From: DASSFG01 sp035550375
GTDB lineage: Bacteria; Planctomycetota; Planctomycetia; Pirellulales; JAICIG01
Direction of reading: 5' to 3'
DNA: 64,000 nucleotides
Assembly (NCBI GenBank): GCA_035550375.1
Contig: DASZPH010000007.1
Location: 41,387-105,386 of the forward strand
Part shown: positions 17,095 to 25,557 of the stretch, piece by piece
Position numbering within the stretch: position 1 is the stretch's first letter
Layout: each line of letters starts with the position of its first letter
Notes under the pieces: model-generated
The model's input: the letters and a program-made list of their open reading frames with translations, nothing else
The model's database searches: none
Told to the model about the DNA's origin: nothing
Made by a program: the position numbers and the translations under genes

Positions 17095-17189
17095 GAGCCA
17101 ACGGCGACCCCGGGGAGGGCGCCGAATGCCGGCCCGGAAGTACGATTCGACCGAGTTGGCGGCTCCAAGCCCACGGTCGCCGTTGGCTC
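17095..17189. repeat. 15-bp perfect inverted repeat in the esterase/SGNH intergenic region
   Basis: GAGCCAACGGCGACC (17095-17109) and GGTCGCCGTTGGCTC (17175-17189) are exact reverse complements separated by 65 bases. The interior contains further self-complementary GC-rich pieces such as GCCGGCCCGG. The 468-base gap (17049-17516) separates two divergent genes and otherwise holds no gene I can support. The repeat could be a small non-autonomous element, a protein-binding site or a transcript hairpin. Confidence 0.65.
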
Positions 17190-17516
17190 CCTGTTAAACC
17201 AACCCGGCGTAAAACGCGAACTCCTGAACCGGACAACGCTAGCCCAGCCAAGTTCCTGGCGGATTAATTTAAACGATCTTCCGGCGGCGAGGTAGTTTGA
17301 ATTGCAATGCGCCAAGAGCCCATCCAAGAACCGGCGGGCTGCTGAGACGCCCGCTCGACAACGCCGTCCTCGGCGGCCGCCGGTCCGATCGCCCCACCGG
17401 GACCGGGCGGCGAAGTCTCCGCACGACGGTTTCCACATGCAAACCCGATCGCGGCCGACTACTATAGCCGCACAGGAGGCAAGACCGTTACCGGGACGGG
17501 GATTATTTTCCAATCG

Positions 17517-18893
17517 ATGGACGACCTGCTCAGAAGGTTTTTTCGCCAGCGGTACATCGTGTCCGCATCGAGTCGGGGCTGGGAGTGGTTGGAAGGGCGA
17601 CACCCCTTGTCGGGCCTTCCTCTTGCCGCCGATCCCGCGACGGCGAACGCGGCGTTTGTGGGTGCTGTGTACCAGGACGTGCTCGGACGCCAGCCGGACG
17701 CGGCGGGCCTCACCTGGGGAACGGCGCAGGTCGATTCAGGTCAGCCGCGATTCCAGTTCATCGAGCAGGTGGCCGACAGCCAAGAGGCGGACGCCGATTT
17801 TATCGACGCGGTGTATCGGGTCTATCTCGGCCGCAACGCTGACGAAACGGGTCTGAAATACTGGGTGCACGAGATGGCGGCCGGGGTGAGCAATCAGGAA
17901 ATCGAAGCCCTCATCCTGGCCAGCCAGGAGTTCTATTCTCGTGCGGGAGGCAGCCATCTGGATTGGATCCAGGCGGCCTATCGGTCCGTTCTTGGACGCG
18001 GTGCCGAAGCGCAAGCGGTCACTTGGGCGGAGTCTCAGTTGCAGTCCGCCGGGGGCTTCGATCGTATTGCGTTGACGCTGGCGATGAGCACGGAACGGTC
18101 CAACCACGTCGTTGAACAGGACGTGTCGGAGTATCAGATTCAGATCGACCCAAGCATCTCGGCGGCGCTGGCGTCGGAACTCGCCAGGGGCGAGATTAGC
18201 GAACAACAGTTGAGCGTTGCTTTGCTGGCCACCTCGGAATATTTCGACGTGCGCACCGGCGTGCCGGTCAGCACGGTGCCGGTCCCCAACGTGTTGCCAC
18301 TGGCCCAAAAGACGATTGCCGACATCGCGGCCAAGGCGGCAACGGGAACCGCCAATGTCGTCTTCGTGGGCGACTCCATCACCCAGTTGTGGTCCACGGA
18401 AGGAATCTCGGACTGGAATCAATACTTCGCCCCCCTGCACAGCCTCAACGCGGGCGTCGCGGGCGACACCACGCAAAACGTTCTTTGGCGTCTCGACCAC
18501 GGCAATTTGACCGGTATTTCGCCCAAGTTGGCCGTGCTAATGATCGGCGTGAACGATCTGACCAACAGCAACGGTGCCAGTGACATTGCGGCCGGTATCA
18601 CCGCGGTCGTTGAGAAGCTTCAGAGCGAGTTTCCGGGCGTGAACGTGCTGTTGCTGGGGCTTCTTCCCGCCGGCCAACCAGCCGATCAACGGGAAATCGC
18701 CGGCGTGAACGAACGAATCAAGCCGTTGGCCGACGGGGAGCACGTCTGGTTTGTTGACGCTGGCTCGCGGTTCCTCAATTCGGACGGAAGCCTGAACACC
18801 GGTTTGTACCAGAGCGACAACATCCATCCGAACGCACAGGGCTACGCCGTCCTGGCGAAGGCGATCGCGCCCTGGGTACAAGCGCTTTCCTAA
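17517..18893 (+). CDS. SGNH/GDSL hydrolase with N-terminal DUF4214 repeats
   Basis: 458 residues. An N-terminal basic stretch with WEWLEGRHPLSGL resembles the planctomycete LEPLEDRxLLS-type export motif. Three DUF4214 copies (about 45-90, 93-140 and 145-215) follow, each with an AVYxxxLGRxPDxxGLxxW-type core. The C-terminal domain (about 270-458) is an SGNH hydrolase of the PAF-acetylhydrolase gamma type: block I FVGDSIT, block II Gly in AGVAGDTTQNVLWRL, block III GVND, and block V DNIHPNAQGY. It is probably an extracellular esterase. DUF4214 recurs in the giant protein at 42437. No convincing ribosome site precedes the ATG. Confidence 0.82.
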   Translation: MDDLLRRFFRQRYIVSASSRGWEWLEGRHPLSGLPLAADPATANAAFVGAVYQDVLGRQPDAAGLTWGTAQVDSGQPRFQFIEQVADSQEADADFIDAVYRVYLGRNADETGLKYWVHEMAAGVSNQEIEALILASQEFYSRAGGSHLDWIQAAYRSVLGRGAEAQAVTWAESQLQSAGGFDRIALTLAMSTERSNHVVEQDVSEYQIQIDPSISAALASELARGEISEQQLSVALLATSEYFDVRTGVPVSTVPVPNVLPLAQKTIADIAAKAATGTANVVFVGDSITQLWSTEGISDWNQYFAPLHSLNAGVAGDTTQNVLWRLDHGNLTGISPKLAVLMIGVNDLTNSNGASDIAAGITAVVEKLQSEFPGVNVLLLGLLPAGQPADQREIAGVNERIKPLADGEHVWFVDAGSRFLNSDGSLNTGLYQSDNIHPNAQGYAVLAKAIAPWVQALS

Positions 18894-18998
18894 CTCGTGC
18901 TGGTGTGTCGCAGAGCCAGGTAAGTGAGACGGGCGCAAATCTTGTGGCGCAAAAGCGAGCCAGAAACCCGCGCCAGGTTCTCAAAGGCTTTTGAAGGC

Positions 18999-19084
18999 GG
19001 ATGGGGAGGGATTCGAACCCCCGTTGGACTCACGCCCAAAGCAGTTTTCAAGACTGCCGCCTTCGACCGCTCGGCCACCCATCC
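18999..19084 (-). tRNA. tRNA-Ser(TGA)
   Basis: 86 bases on the minus strand. The acceptor stem GGATGGG pairs with CCCATCC, the anticodon loop CTTGAAA carries TGA (reads UCA), a long class-II variable arm (TTTGGGCGTGAGTCCAAC) is present, and the T-arm contains GTTCGAATC. No CCA is encoded. The serine identity agrees with the long variable arm. Confidence 0.95.
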
Positions 19085-19377
19085 GACGTAACCATTCGGC
19101 GCAACTCTAGCAACCGCCGGCCGCCGGTGTCAAATCGACGCGACAAGAGCAGGAACGGTTCGCCCTCGATGCCCGCCGGGGCGGGATGGCCAACCTCGTC
19201 GCCAGCGTCGCCCGGTGAAACCGAAGCCCGGACGGCGTCGCAAAAGTAAATTCGCCGTCAGAAGGACGCGACGTCCCGCCACCACGGCAGCGCATTGACG
19301 CCAATCTTGTTCAGCTTGTTGCGGCCCCGTCGTGGGGGTACACTCCCTCTCGAGGGGGCACTCAAGCAGGAGCCGAA

Positions 19378-20235
19378 ATGTTTGAGAACCATTCTGCATT
19401 CGCTCGATGCTCGGCGGCTGTACGTAGGGTGATCGGTCTGTGCTCGTTGCCCCTTATCATCGTGGGGCTCGTCTGGGCCTCGCCTGCGCGACATGCCACT
19501 GCACAGCCGCCCGTGAGCCGTTCGTCGGCCGAGGATGATGAGGAGCGGGCGCATCGGCTGACCGAGATGCGCGAACGTATCAAGGCATTCAAAGCGTTCG
19601 TCGGCGAAAGTCAGCGGAACGAACTGGCGCTCGTCACAGACCCGATCTTTCGGTTCAGCGATCCGGCTCGGACATTTTCCGACGGTACGATCTGGGCCTG
19701 GGGTGAAAAAGGCCGGCCGGCCGCGCTGATTACGATCGAGCGATATGAAACCTTTTGGTCCTACGAACTGGTGTCGCTCACCACCGGCCAGCTTCAAGTG
19801 ACTCGACCCGATGGCGTGCGCTGGAGTCCAAGTCAGCCCGGCGTCGACCTGAAGCCGATGCCCGATGCTCCGACGCCGGCCGAACGCGAATCCGCTCGAC
19901 TTCGGCAGATGCGCGACATCGCGAGGCGATTCGCGCTCTCGGAGACTTTCCGCGAAGAGACTTACGAATTACGGCTGTTGCCGAACCCCGCGCATCGTTA
20001 TTCAGACGACGACGACGGCTTGGTCGACGGGGCCTTATTCGTGTACGCTTACGGCACGAACCCCGAGACCGTGTTGGTTGTCGAAGCGCGTGGCGCGCCC
20101 TCGGGCGCCGCCAGTTGGCAGTATGGCTTTGTTCGACTCACGGCGGCGGCCGTGTCGGCAAAAATCGGCGATACGCTGGCTTGGTCGGTTGAGCCGTGGG
20201 TGCGGCCCACGTATACGAATTTCCAACTTCCCTGA
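19378..20235 (+). CDS. secreted hypothetical protein with two internal repeats
   Basis: 285 residues. Residues 15-42 form a hydrophobic signal segment (VIGLCSLPLIIVGLVWAS) with a likely Sec cleavage site near ATAQ. The mature part has two similar halves, about 60-150 and 172-270. Each starts with an RLxxMRxR-type helix, continues with a DPIFRFSD or NPAHRYSD motif, a DG(T/A) turn and a hydrophobic strand (AALITIERY or TVLVVEAR), and ends with Y(E/G)xVxLT. This suggests tandem duplication of a periplasmic or extracellular domain. I know no function for it. The 293 bases between the tRNA and this gene show nothing else. Confidence 0.7.
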   Translation: MFENHSAFARCSAAVRRVIGLCSLPLIIVGLVWASPARHATAQPPVSRSSAEDDEERAHRLTEMRERIKAFKAFVGESQRNELALVTDPIFRFSDPARTFSDGTIWAWGEKGRPAALITIERYETFWSYELVSLTTGQLQVTRPDGVRWSPSQPGVDLKPMPDAPTPAERESARLRQMRDIARRFALSETFREETYELRLLPNPAHRYSDDDDGLVDGALFVYAYGTNPETVLVVEARGAPSGAASWQYGFVRLTAAAVSAKIGDTLAWSVEPWVRPTYTNFQLP

Positions 20236-20458
20236 AGCGGTGACGTCGGCGTCCTACGGTGCCTCGAATCGTCGGCGAGCTATGGTGCCGTTGCCGCCTG
20301 CCGATTCCGTGGTGCCTCGCCCCCGTCAACGGCGTTCTTTCCGCCTTCGTTCACCGGGTCGTCTGGCGGGTTCGCCCCAACGACGCCTGAATCGCCAGCG
20401 CGCTCTGCGGCTCAGTTGATGCCGGAGGACGCGAACGCTAATTTGGTGTTTTAGTCGC

Positions 20459-22513
20459 GTGTCTTGGCGTGCCTCGATGGAGTCTTTGATCCGGTCGATC
20501 GCAGGGTTGGCGATCAGCGGTGTGGTCGGCGCGCTCTTGGGCCGACGCCGCGCGTGGGGACAGTGGCTGTCGACGGCCATTGCTGCCGCGAGCGCCGTCG
20601 ACGGAATCGCAGCCGTCATCCGATGGTACGCTTCCGGTTCGATCGAAGACTGGCAGCGCTCGTGGGCGCTGGTACCGCAGGGGCTCGCCGACGGCCGGCT
20701 CCAATTTGTCGGCTTCCACGTCGGGCTCGACGGCGTCTCCGCCATCTTTCTTCTGCCCATCTTTCTGGTCTCGCTGCTGGGTTCGATCTACGGCCAAGGC
20801 TACTGGCGGCAAACCGAGCATCCTGAAACGGGAGCGAAGCTGAGGTTGTTCTACGGTTTTTGTGCGGCCGGCATGGCCCTGCTCGTGGTCGCCCGCAACA
20901 CGATCGTATTTCTCTTCGGGTGGGAAGTGATGGCCCTCAGCGCCTTCATGCTCGTGACCACCGAAGACGACAAACCGGCCGTGCGCGAGGCGGGGTGGAC
21001 CTATCTGGTGGCGACGCACGCGGCGACGTTGACCCTCTTCGGGCTGTTCGCGGCGCTCTTGGGCATCACCGGCTCGTTTGATTGGCCGAATCGCGAGCCG
21101 TTTACGCCGACGCAGGCGAACGTCCTCTTTCTGCTGGCGGTCATCGGGTTCGGCCTCAAGGCCGGCATCATGCCGCTGCACGTCTGGCTGCCAGGAGCGC
21201 ACGCCAACTCGCCCAGCCACGTCTCGGCGTTGATGTCGGGCGTGCTCATCAAGATGGGGGTGTACGGGCTGGTTCGCGTGTCGTCGTTTCTGCCTCAGCC
21301 GCCGCTCTGGTGGGGCGGCCTGTTGCTGACGCTGGGAGTTGTGTCGGGCGTGCTGGCGCTGGCCATCGCCGTCGCCCAGCAAGACTTCAAACGCCTGCTC
21401 GCTTACAGCAGCGTCGAGAACATCGGCATCATTTTCATCGGGCTGGGCGCGGCCCTTCTGGGGCGCTCGATGGGACGCCCCGAATGGGTCGCGATGGGCC
21501 TCGGCGGCGCCCTCTGGCACGTCTGGAACCATTCGCTCTTCAAATCGCTCCTTTTCTATTGCGCCGGCTCGGTGATCCACGCCAGCCACACGCGCGAGAT
21601 CAACCAACTGGGCGGGCTGGCCAGGCGGATGCCCGCGACGGCGCTGGCGTTTGCCGTCGCGGCGGCCGCCGTGTGCGGGCTGCCCCCACTGAACGGTTTT
21701 GTGAGCGAGTTCCTGATCTACCTGGGGTTGTTCTCGATGCTGGGCGTGGGGCAAACGCCCTCCGAATCGCAAACCCTGCTGGCCGGTTCGTTGGCGGCGC
21801 CCGGGCTGGCCCTGATCGGGGCGATGGCCGTGGCCTGCTATGCAACGGCGTTTGGCGGCATTTTCCTGGGATCGCCCCGCAGCGACCATGCGCGCGAAGC
21901 CCACGAGTCTGACGGGACGATGCTCTTGCCGATGGGCCTGTTGGCGGCGGCGTGCGTTGCGATGGGACTCTTGCCGCATCTCGTGGCGCCCGCGCTTGAT
22001 CGGGCGGTGGCGGCCTGGTCGAGCGCGCCGCTGGGAGGCGACACGCTTGCGGACGGGCTTGCGCCGATCGCCAGCTTCGCGCCGCTCGGCTGGCTGAGCG
22101 TGCTCGGCTTCTTGCTCGTCGGGCTGTGCGCGACGGTGGGCGTCGCCTTCTGGACGCGCCTGCGTCCCGACGTGACCTCGACCTCGGTCACCTGGGGCTG
22201 CGGCTACCTGGCGGGCACGCCGCGCATGCAGTACACGTCGACCTCCTTCAGCGAACTGATCGTGGCCCTGTTTCGCTGGGTGGTTCGGCCCAACGTCGCG
22301 GCGTCGACCATTCAAGCCCAAGACCTCTTTCCGCAGCAGGCGAGCTTCCGCACCGACGTGCCCGACAGCATCCTCGACCGGATGGTGATGCCGACCATGC
22401 GTTGGGTGGGCGGCCGGCTGTTGTTTTTTCGTGTTTTTCAGCAGGGGAGCCTGCAAGCGTACCTGTTTTACATCCTGGCGATCGTGGTCATGTTGTTGGC
22501 CTGGCCTTATTGA
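20459..22513 (+). CDS. hyfB: hydrogenase-4/formate-hydrogenlyase membrane subunit B (NuoL/M-type)
   Basis: 684 residues from GTG 20459, or 678 from ATG 20477; neither has a clear ribosome site. It is a proton-conducting antiporter-like subunit with about 14-16 membrane helices. Key membrane residues are visible in FLFGWEVMALSAFML (Glu), GFGLKAGIMPLHVWLPGA (Lys, His) and NSPSHVSALMSGVLIKMG. The C-terminal region extends past the core, as in HyfB/HycC. It is the first gene of a four-gene run with HyfC, HyfE and HyfF. Such subunits couple redox chemistry of a group-4 hydrogenase or related complex to proton or sodium pumping. No catalytic subunit is next to it. Confidence 0.85.
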   Translation: MSWRASMESLIRSIAGLAISGVVGALLGRRRAWGQWLSTAIAAASAVDGIAAVIRWYASGSIEDWQRSWALVPQGLADGRLQFVGFHVGLDGVSAIFLLPIFLVSLLGSIYGQGYWRQTEHPETGAKLRLFYGFCAAGMALLVVARNTIVFLFGWEVMALSAFMLVTTEDDKPAVREAGWTYLVATHAATLTLFGLFAALLGITGSFDWPNREPFTPTQANVLFLLAVIGFGLKAGIMPLHVWLPGAHANSPSHVSALMSGVLIKMGVYGLVRVSSFLPQPPLWWGGLLLTLGVVSGVLALAIAVAQQDFKRLLAYSSVENIGIIFIGLGAALLGRSMGRPEWVAMGLGGALWHVWNHSLFKSLLFYCAGSVIHASHTREINQLGGLARRMPATALAFAVAAAAVCGLPPLNGFVSEFLIYLGLFSMLGVGQTPSESQTLLAGSLAAPGLALIGAMAVACYATAFGGIFLGSPRSDHAREAHESDGTMLLPMGLLAAACVAMGLLPHLVAPALDRAVAAWSSAPLGGDTLADGLAPIASFAPLGWLSVLGFLLVGLCATVGVAFWTRLRPDVTSTSVTWGCGYLAGTPRMQYTSTSFSELIVALFRWVVRPNVAASTIQAQDLFPQQASFRTDVPDSILDRMVMPTMRWVGGRLLFFRVFQQGSLQAYLFYILAIVVMLLAWPY

Positions 22514-22538
22514 GCTGAAACCCCAAGCGGATCGATCC

Positions 22539-23459
22539 TTGCACGCGGTCCTGAACATCGTCGTCGCCTTGTGCCATATCGCGGTGGCCCTCGTCTTGCC
22601 GCTTTTTTTGCGCGGGGTCATCATCCGCACCAAGGCCCTGTTTGCGGGCCGGGTCGGGGCGCCCCTTTTGCAGCCGTACTACGATCTCGTCAAATTGCTG
22701 CAAAAAGGGTCGGTGTTCAGCACGACGACCACGTGGGTCTTTCGCGTGGGACCCGTGGTGAGCCTGGTGGCGGTGCTCGTGGCCTCGCTCTTGATGCCGT
22801 TCGGCTCGGAGACGGCGCCGATCTCCTTCCGGGGCGATGCGCTATTTTTCGTCTACCTGCTCGCACTGGCGAGGTTCTCTCTTTCGATCGCCTCGCTCGA
22901 CACGGGTTCGTCCTTCGAGGGCATGGGGACGACGCGCGAGCTGACTTTCGCCTGCCTGGCCGAGCCGGCCCTGTTCTTCGGCCTGCTGGTGACGACCCGC
23001 CTTTCGCATTCGCTGCAGTTGTCGAACATGCTGGGAGACGCGATCTACCAGGGATGGCAGGCCGGCGGGGCCTCGCTGGTGCTGGTGCTGGTGAGCTGGT
23101 TCATCGTTCTGTTGGCGGAGAACTCGCGCATCCCCTTCGACGACCCCAACACGCACCTCGAGCTGACGATGATCCACGAAGTGATGGTGCTCGACCACAG
23201 CGGCCCAGCGTTGGGCATGATTCTCTACGGCGCCGCGCTCAAGCTGTTTCTGTTTTGCGCCATGATCGTACAGGTTCTGTTCCCCTTGCACACCCGTTTT
23301 TTACCGATCGACTGGGCTTTGTTCGTCGCCGAGGTCCTGCTGGTAGGAATAGTGATCGGCCTGATCGAGTCGAGCGTGGCCCGTTTGCGCATGACGGAGA
23401 TTCCCAAGCTGCTCATGACAGCCTGCGTTCTGTCGGGGCTGGGGATTCTGCTCTCGTAG
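22539..23459 (+). CDS. hyfC: hydrogenase-4 membrane subunit C (NuoH/HycD-type)
   Basis: The frame is open into hyfB. The likely start is TTG 22539, 25 bases after the hyfB stop, giving 306 residues as expected for the family. Signature segments: GRVGAPLLQPYYDLVKLLQKGS, DTGSSFEGMGTTRELTFA, and SRIPFDDPNTHLELTMIHEV before LDHSGP, all characteristic of HyfC/HycD/NuoH. In related complexes this subunit anchors the peripheral hydrogenase and lines the quinone-side or proton channel. Eight hydrophobic segments are apparent. The gene sits tightly between hyfB and hyfE. Confidence 0.85.
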   Translation: MHAVLNIVVALCHIAVALVLPLFLRGVIIRTKALFAGRVGAPLLQPYYDLVKLLQKGSVFSTTTTWVFRVGPVVSLVAVLVASLLMPFGSETAPISFRGDALFFVYLLALARFSLSIASLDTGSSFEGMGTTRELTFACLAEPALFFGLLVTTRLSHSLQLSNMLGDAIYQGWQAGGASLVLVLVSWFIVLLAENSRIPFDDPNTHLELTMIHEVMVLDHSGPALGMILYGAALKLFLFCAMIVQVLFPLHTRFLPIDWALFVAEVLLVGIVIGLIESSVARLRMTEIPKLLMTACVLSGLGILLS

Positions 23460-23468
23460 AGTCAATCC

Positions 23469-24101
23469 ATGATTTCGTTGAACGCCTTGCTGCAAGTCAT
23501 TCTGGTGCTGAACTTTTTCATTCTCGGCGCCGGCCGTCTGCAGTCGGTTCTCTACCTGGTTGCGGCGCAAGGGGTGATTCTGGGCATGGCGCCGCTGTGG
23601 GTGGAACTGAATTTTCGCGTCGTCCTCCTGGCGCTGGTGACCGTGGCGCTGAAAGGCGTGGCCATTCCCCGCTTGCTCTTCTTCGCCATGCGTGACACGA
23701 CGATCGGCCCGGAGATTCGCCCTTTGGGCGGCTTTATCGCTTCGCTCTTGCTGGGGGCCGTGGGAACCGGTCTGTCGCTGTCGTTCGCCAGCACGTTGCC
23801 GCTGCGCGACGCCAACGCGGGCCCCCTGGTGGTGGCCACGTCGCTGGCCACAATCTTCGGCGGGTTCGTGATGCTCGTCACCCGCCCGCGCACCATCGGC
23901 CAGGCCCTTGGTTATCTCGTGCTGGAGAACGGTGTGTTTGTGTTTGGCCTGCTGCTCTTAGAGGCGGTGCCGGCGCTGGTCGAAGCGGGCGTGCTGCTCG
24001 ATCTGTTCGTGGCCGTGTTCGTGATGGGCATCATCATGCGGCACATCAATCGGGTGCTCGATCCGCTCAGCGCGCAGCACCTCTCGGCGTTGAGGGAGTA
24101 G
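23469..24101 (+). CDS. hyfE: hydrogenase-4 membrane subunit E (NuoK-like)
   Basis: 210 residues, ATG at 23469, 9 bases after hyfC. The length matches HyfE (about 216). It is composed almost entirely of six hydrophobic segments. The conserved-type piece LGYLVLENGVFVFGLLL carries the membrane glutamate that corresponds to a NuoK proton-channel residue. It ends two bases before the hyfF-like gene. Confidence 0.82.
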   Translation: MISLNALLQVILVLNFFILGAGRLQSVLYLVAAQGVILGMAPLWVELNFRVVLLALVTVALKGVAIPRLLFFAMRDTTIGPEIRPLGGFIASLLLGAVGTGLSLSFASTLPLRDANAGPLVVATSLATIFGGFVMLVTRPRTIGQALGYLVLENGVFVFGLLLLEAVPALVEAGVLLDLFVAVFVMGIIMRHINRVLDPLSAQHLSALRE

Positions 24102-24102
24102 C

Positions 24103-25557
24103 GTGATGGGCTATCTCACTTGCCTGGTCTTGTTTCCCTCGGCCGCGGCCGCCCTGGCGGCAATCGTTCCTTCCGACCGCTGGCGGCCCTGGCTGTTGCC
24201 GCTAGGTTCGGCGACGCACCTGGCGCTCGTGATGGGAGCTTTGTCTACTGCGGACGTACCGCCCGAGTGGCACAGATGGCTTGTGCTCGATCCGCCGGGC
24301 AAGGTGTTCTTGCTGGCCATCAGCGTGCTGCACCTGATGTGCATGCTCTATGCGCCGGGTTACCTTGCCCTGCGCCGCGAACGGCCGAACCGCGTGCTAT
24401 GCGTCTGCATGCTTCTGGCCCTGGCCATGATGTCGCTCGTGGTTCTTTCGCATCACCTGGGGCTGATGTGGGTGGCGGTCGAGGCCACGACGCTTGTTTC
24501 GGCCCCAGGCCTCTACTTCAACCACAACGTCCGCTCGTTGGAGGCGACCTGGAAATACTTGCTCATTTGTTCGGTGGGAATCGCGCTGGCCTTGCTGGGT
24601 TCGCTCTTTCTGGCTTACTCGGCCATTCATGGCGGACTGGCTCCGACGCTTCTATTCCACGAACTGCTTGAGCCGGACGTGGCCCACGGTCTCTCCCGCC
24701 CCTGGCTTCATGCCGCCTTCATTCTCCTGCTCGTCGGTTACGGCACGAAAATGGGACTCTCGCCGATGCACACCTGGAAGCCCGATGCATACGGCGAAGC
24801 GCCGGGCATCGTCGGCGCCCTCTTGGCCGGCGCGGCGACCAGTTGTGTCTTTCTGGCCGTCGTGCGCATCTATCAGATCGCGGTGGCGGGGGGCGAGGGC
24901 GACTTTGCCTCCAAGGTCATGATCTTCATGGGCCTGTTGTCGATGGCCACCGCCGCCGTGTTCATGGTGCGGCAACGCGACTTCAAACGGCTGCTGGCCT
25001 ATTCCAGCGTGGAACACATGGGCATCCTGGTCTTCGGACTCGGCGTGGGCGGCAGCCTGGCCCTGTTCGGCACGCTGCTGCACGTGATCAACAACGCCAT
25101 GACGAAAGGCGTTCTTTTTCTTGCGGCAGGCAACATTCACCGCGCTTACGGAAGCAAGCTCACCGACGACGTCGCCGGCGCGATGCGTGCCCTGCCCCTT
25201 TCGGGCTCTCTGTTTCTCTTTGGTTTTCTGGCCGGCTGCGGCTCGCCCCCCTTCAGCCCGTTCGCCAGCGAGTTTTCGATCGTCAGCGGAGCGTTTGCCG
25301 ACGGCCACTACCTGGCGGCCGCCTTGTTTCTCGTCGCCCTGCTGGCGGTTTTCGTCGGCATGGGCGGCACGGTGCTGAGCGTGGTTCTGGGCGAGCCCTC
25401 GCGCGCGCGTGCAAAATCTTCCTTCCCCGATGGTCTACGCACCGGCGCCCCGATCGTGGGCCTGATGGTGATCGTGGTCTGGTTCGGCGTGCGGCTGCCG
25501 CCTTTTCTGGCGAACCTGCTCGACGAGGCCGTCCGGTCATTGGCGCCGCTGGGCTGA
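24103..25557 (+). CDS. hyfF: hydrogenase-4 membrane subunit F (NuoN/L-type)
   Basis: 484 residues from GTG 24103, or 483 from ATG 24106. It is an antiporter-like subunit with VEATTLVSAPGLYFNHN (Glu), LVGYGTKMGLSPMHTWKPDAY (Lys, His) and EAPGIVGALLAGAATSC, which distinguishes HyfF from HyfB. KRLLAYSSVEHMGILVFGLG is also present. In E. coli the next genes encode the hydrogenase large and small subunits (HyfG, HyfI). Here the run stops, and the last 21 bases overlap the 3' end of a convergent nuclease gene. Confidence 0.85.
   Translation: MMGYLTCLVLFPSAAAALAAIVPSDRWRPWLLPLGSATHLALVMGALSTADVPPEWHRWLVLDPPGKVFLLAISVLHLMCMLYAPGYLALRRERPNRVLCVCMLLALAMMSLVVLSHHLGLMWVAVEATTLVSAPGLYFNHNVRSLEATWKYLLICSVGIALALLGSLFLAYSAIHGGLAPTLLFHELLEPDVAHGLSRPWLHAAFILLLVGYGTKMGLSPMHTWKPDAYGEAPGIVGALLAGAATSCVFLAVVRIYQIAVAGGEGDFASKVMIFMGLLSMATAAVFMVRQRDFKRLLAYSSVEHMGILVFGLGVGGSLALFGTLLHVINNAMTKGVLFLAAGNIHRAYGSKLTDDVAGAMRALPLSGSLFLFGFLAGCGSPPFSPFASEFSIVSGAFADGHYLAAALFLVALLAVFVGMGGTVLSVVLGEPSRARAKSSFPDGLRTGAPIVGLMVIVVWFGVRLPPFLANLLDEAVRSLAPLG

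Noticed and set aside
15855..17603. Extended start of the secreted esterase beyond ATG 17048
   Set aside because: The extension would bury the signal peptide and crosses the inverted repeat; AAAGGAG precedes ATG 17048.
20438..22633. 731-codon minus-strand open frame
   Set aside because: His/Arg/Gln-rich translation with no domain; it is the antisense of hyfB.
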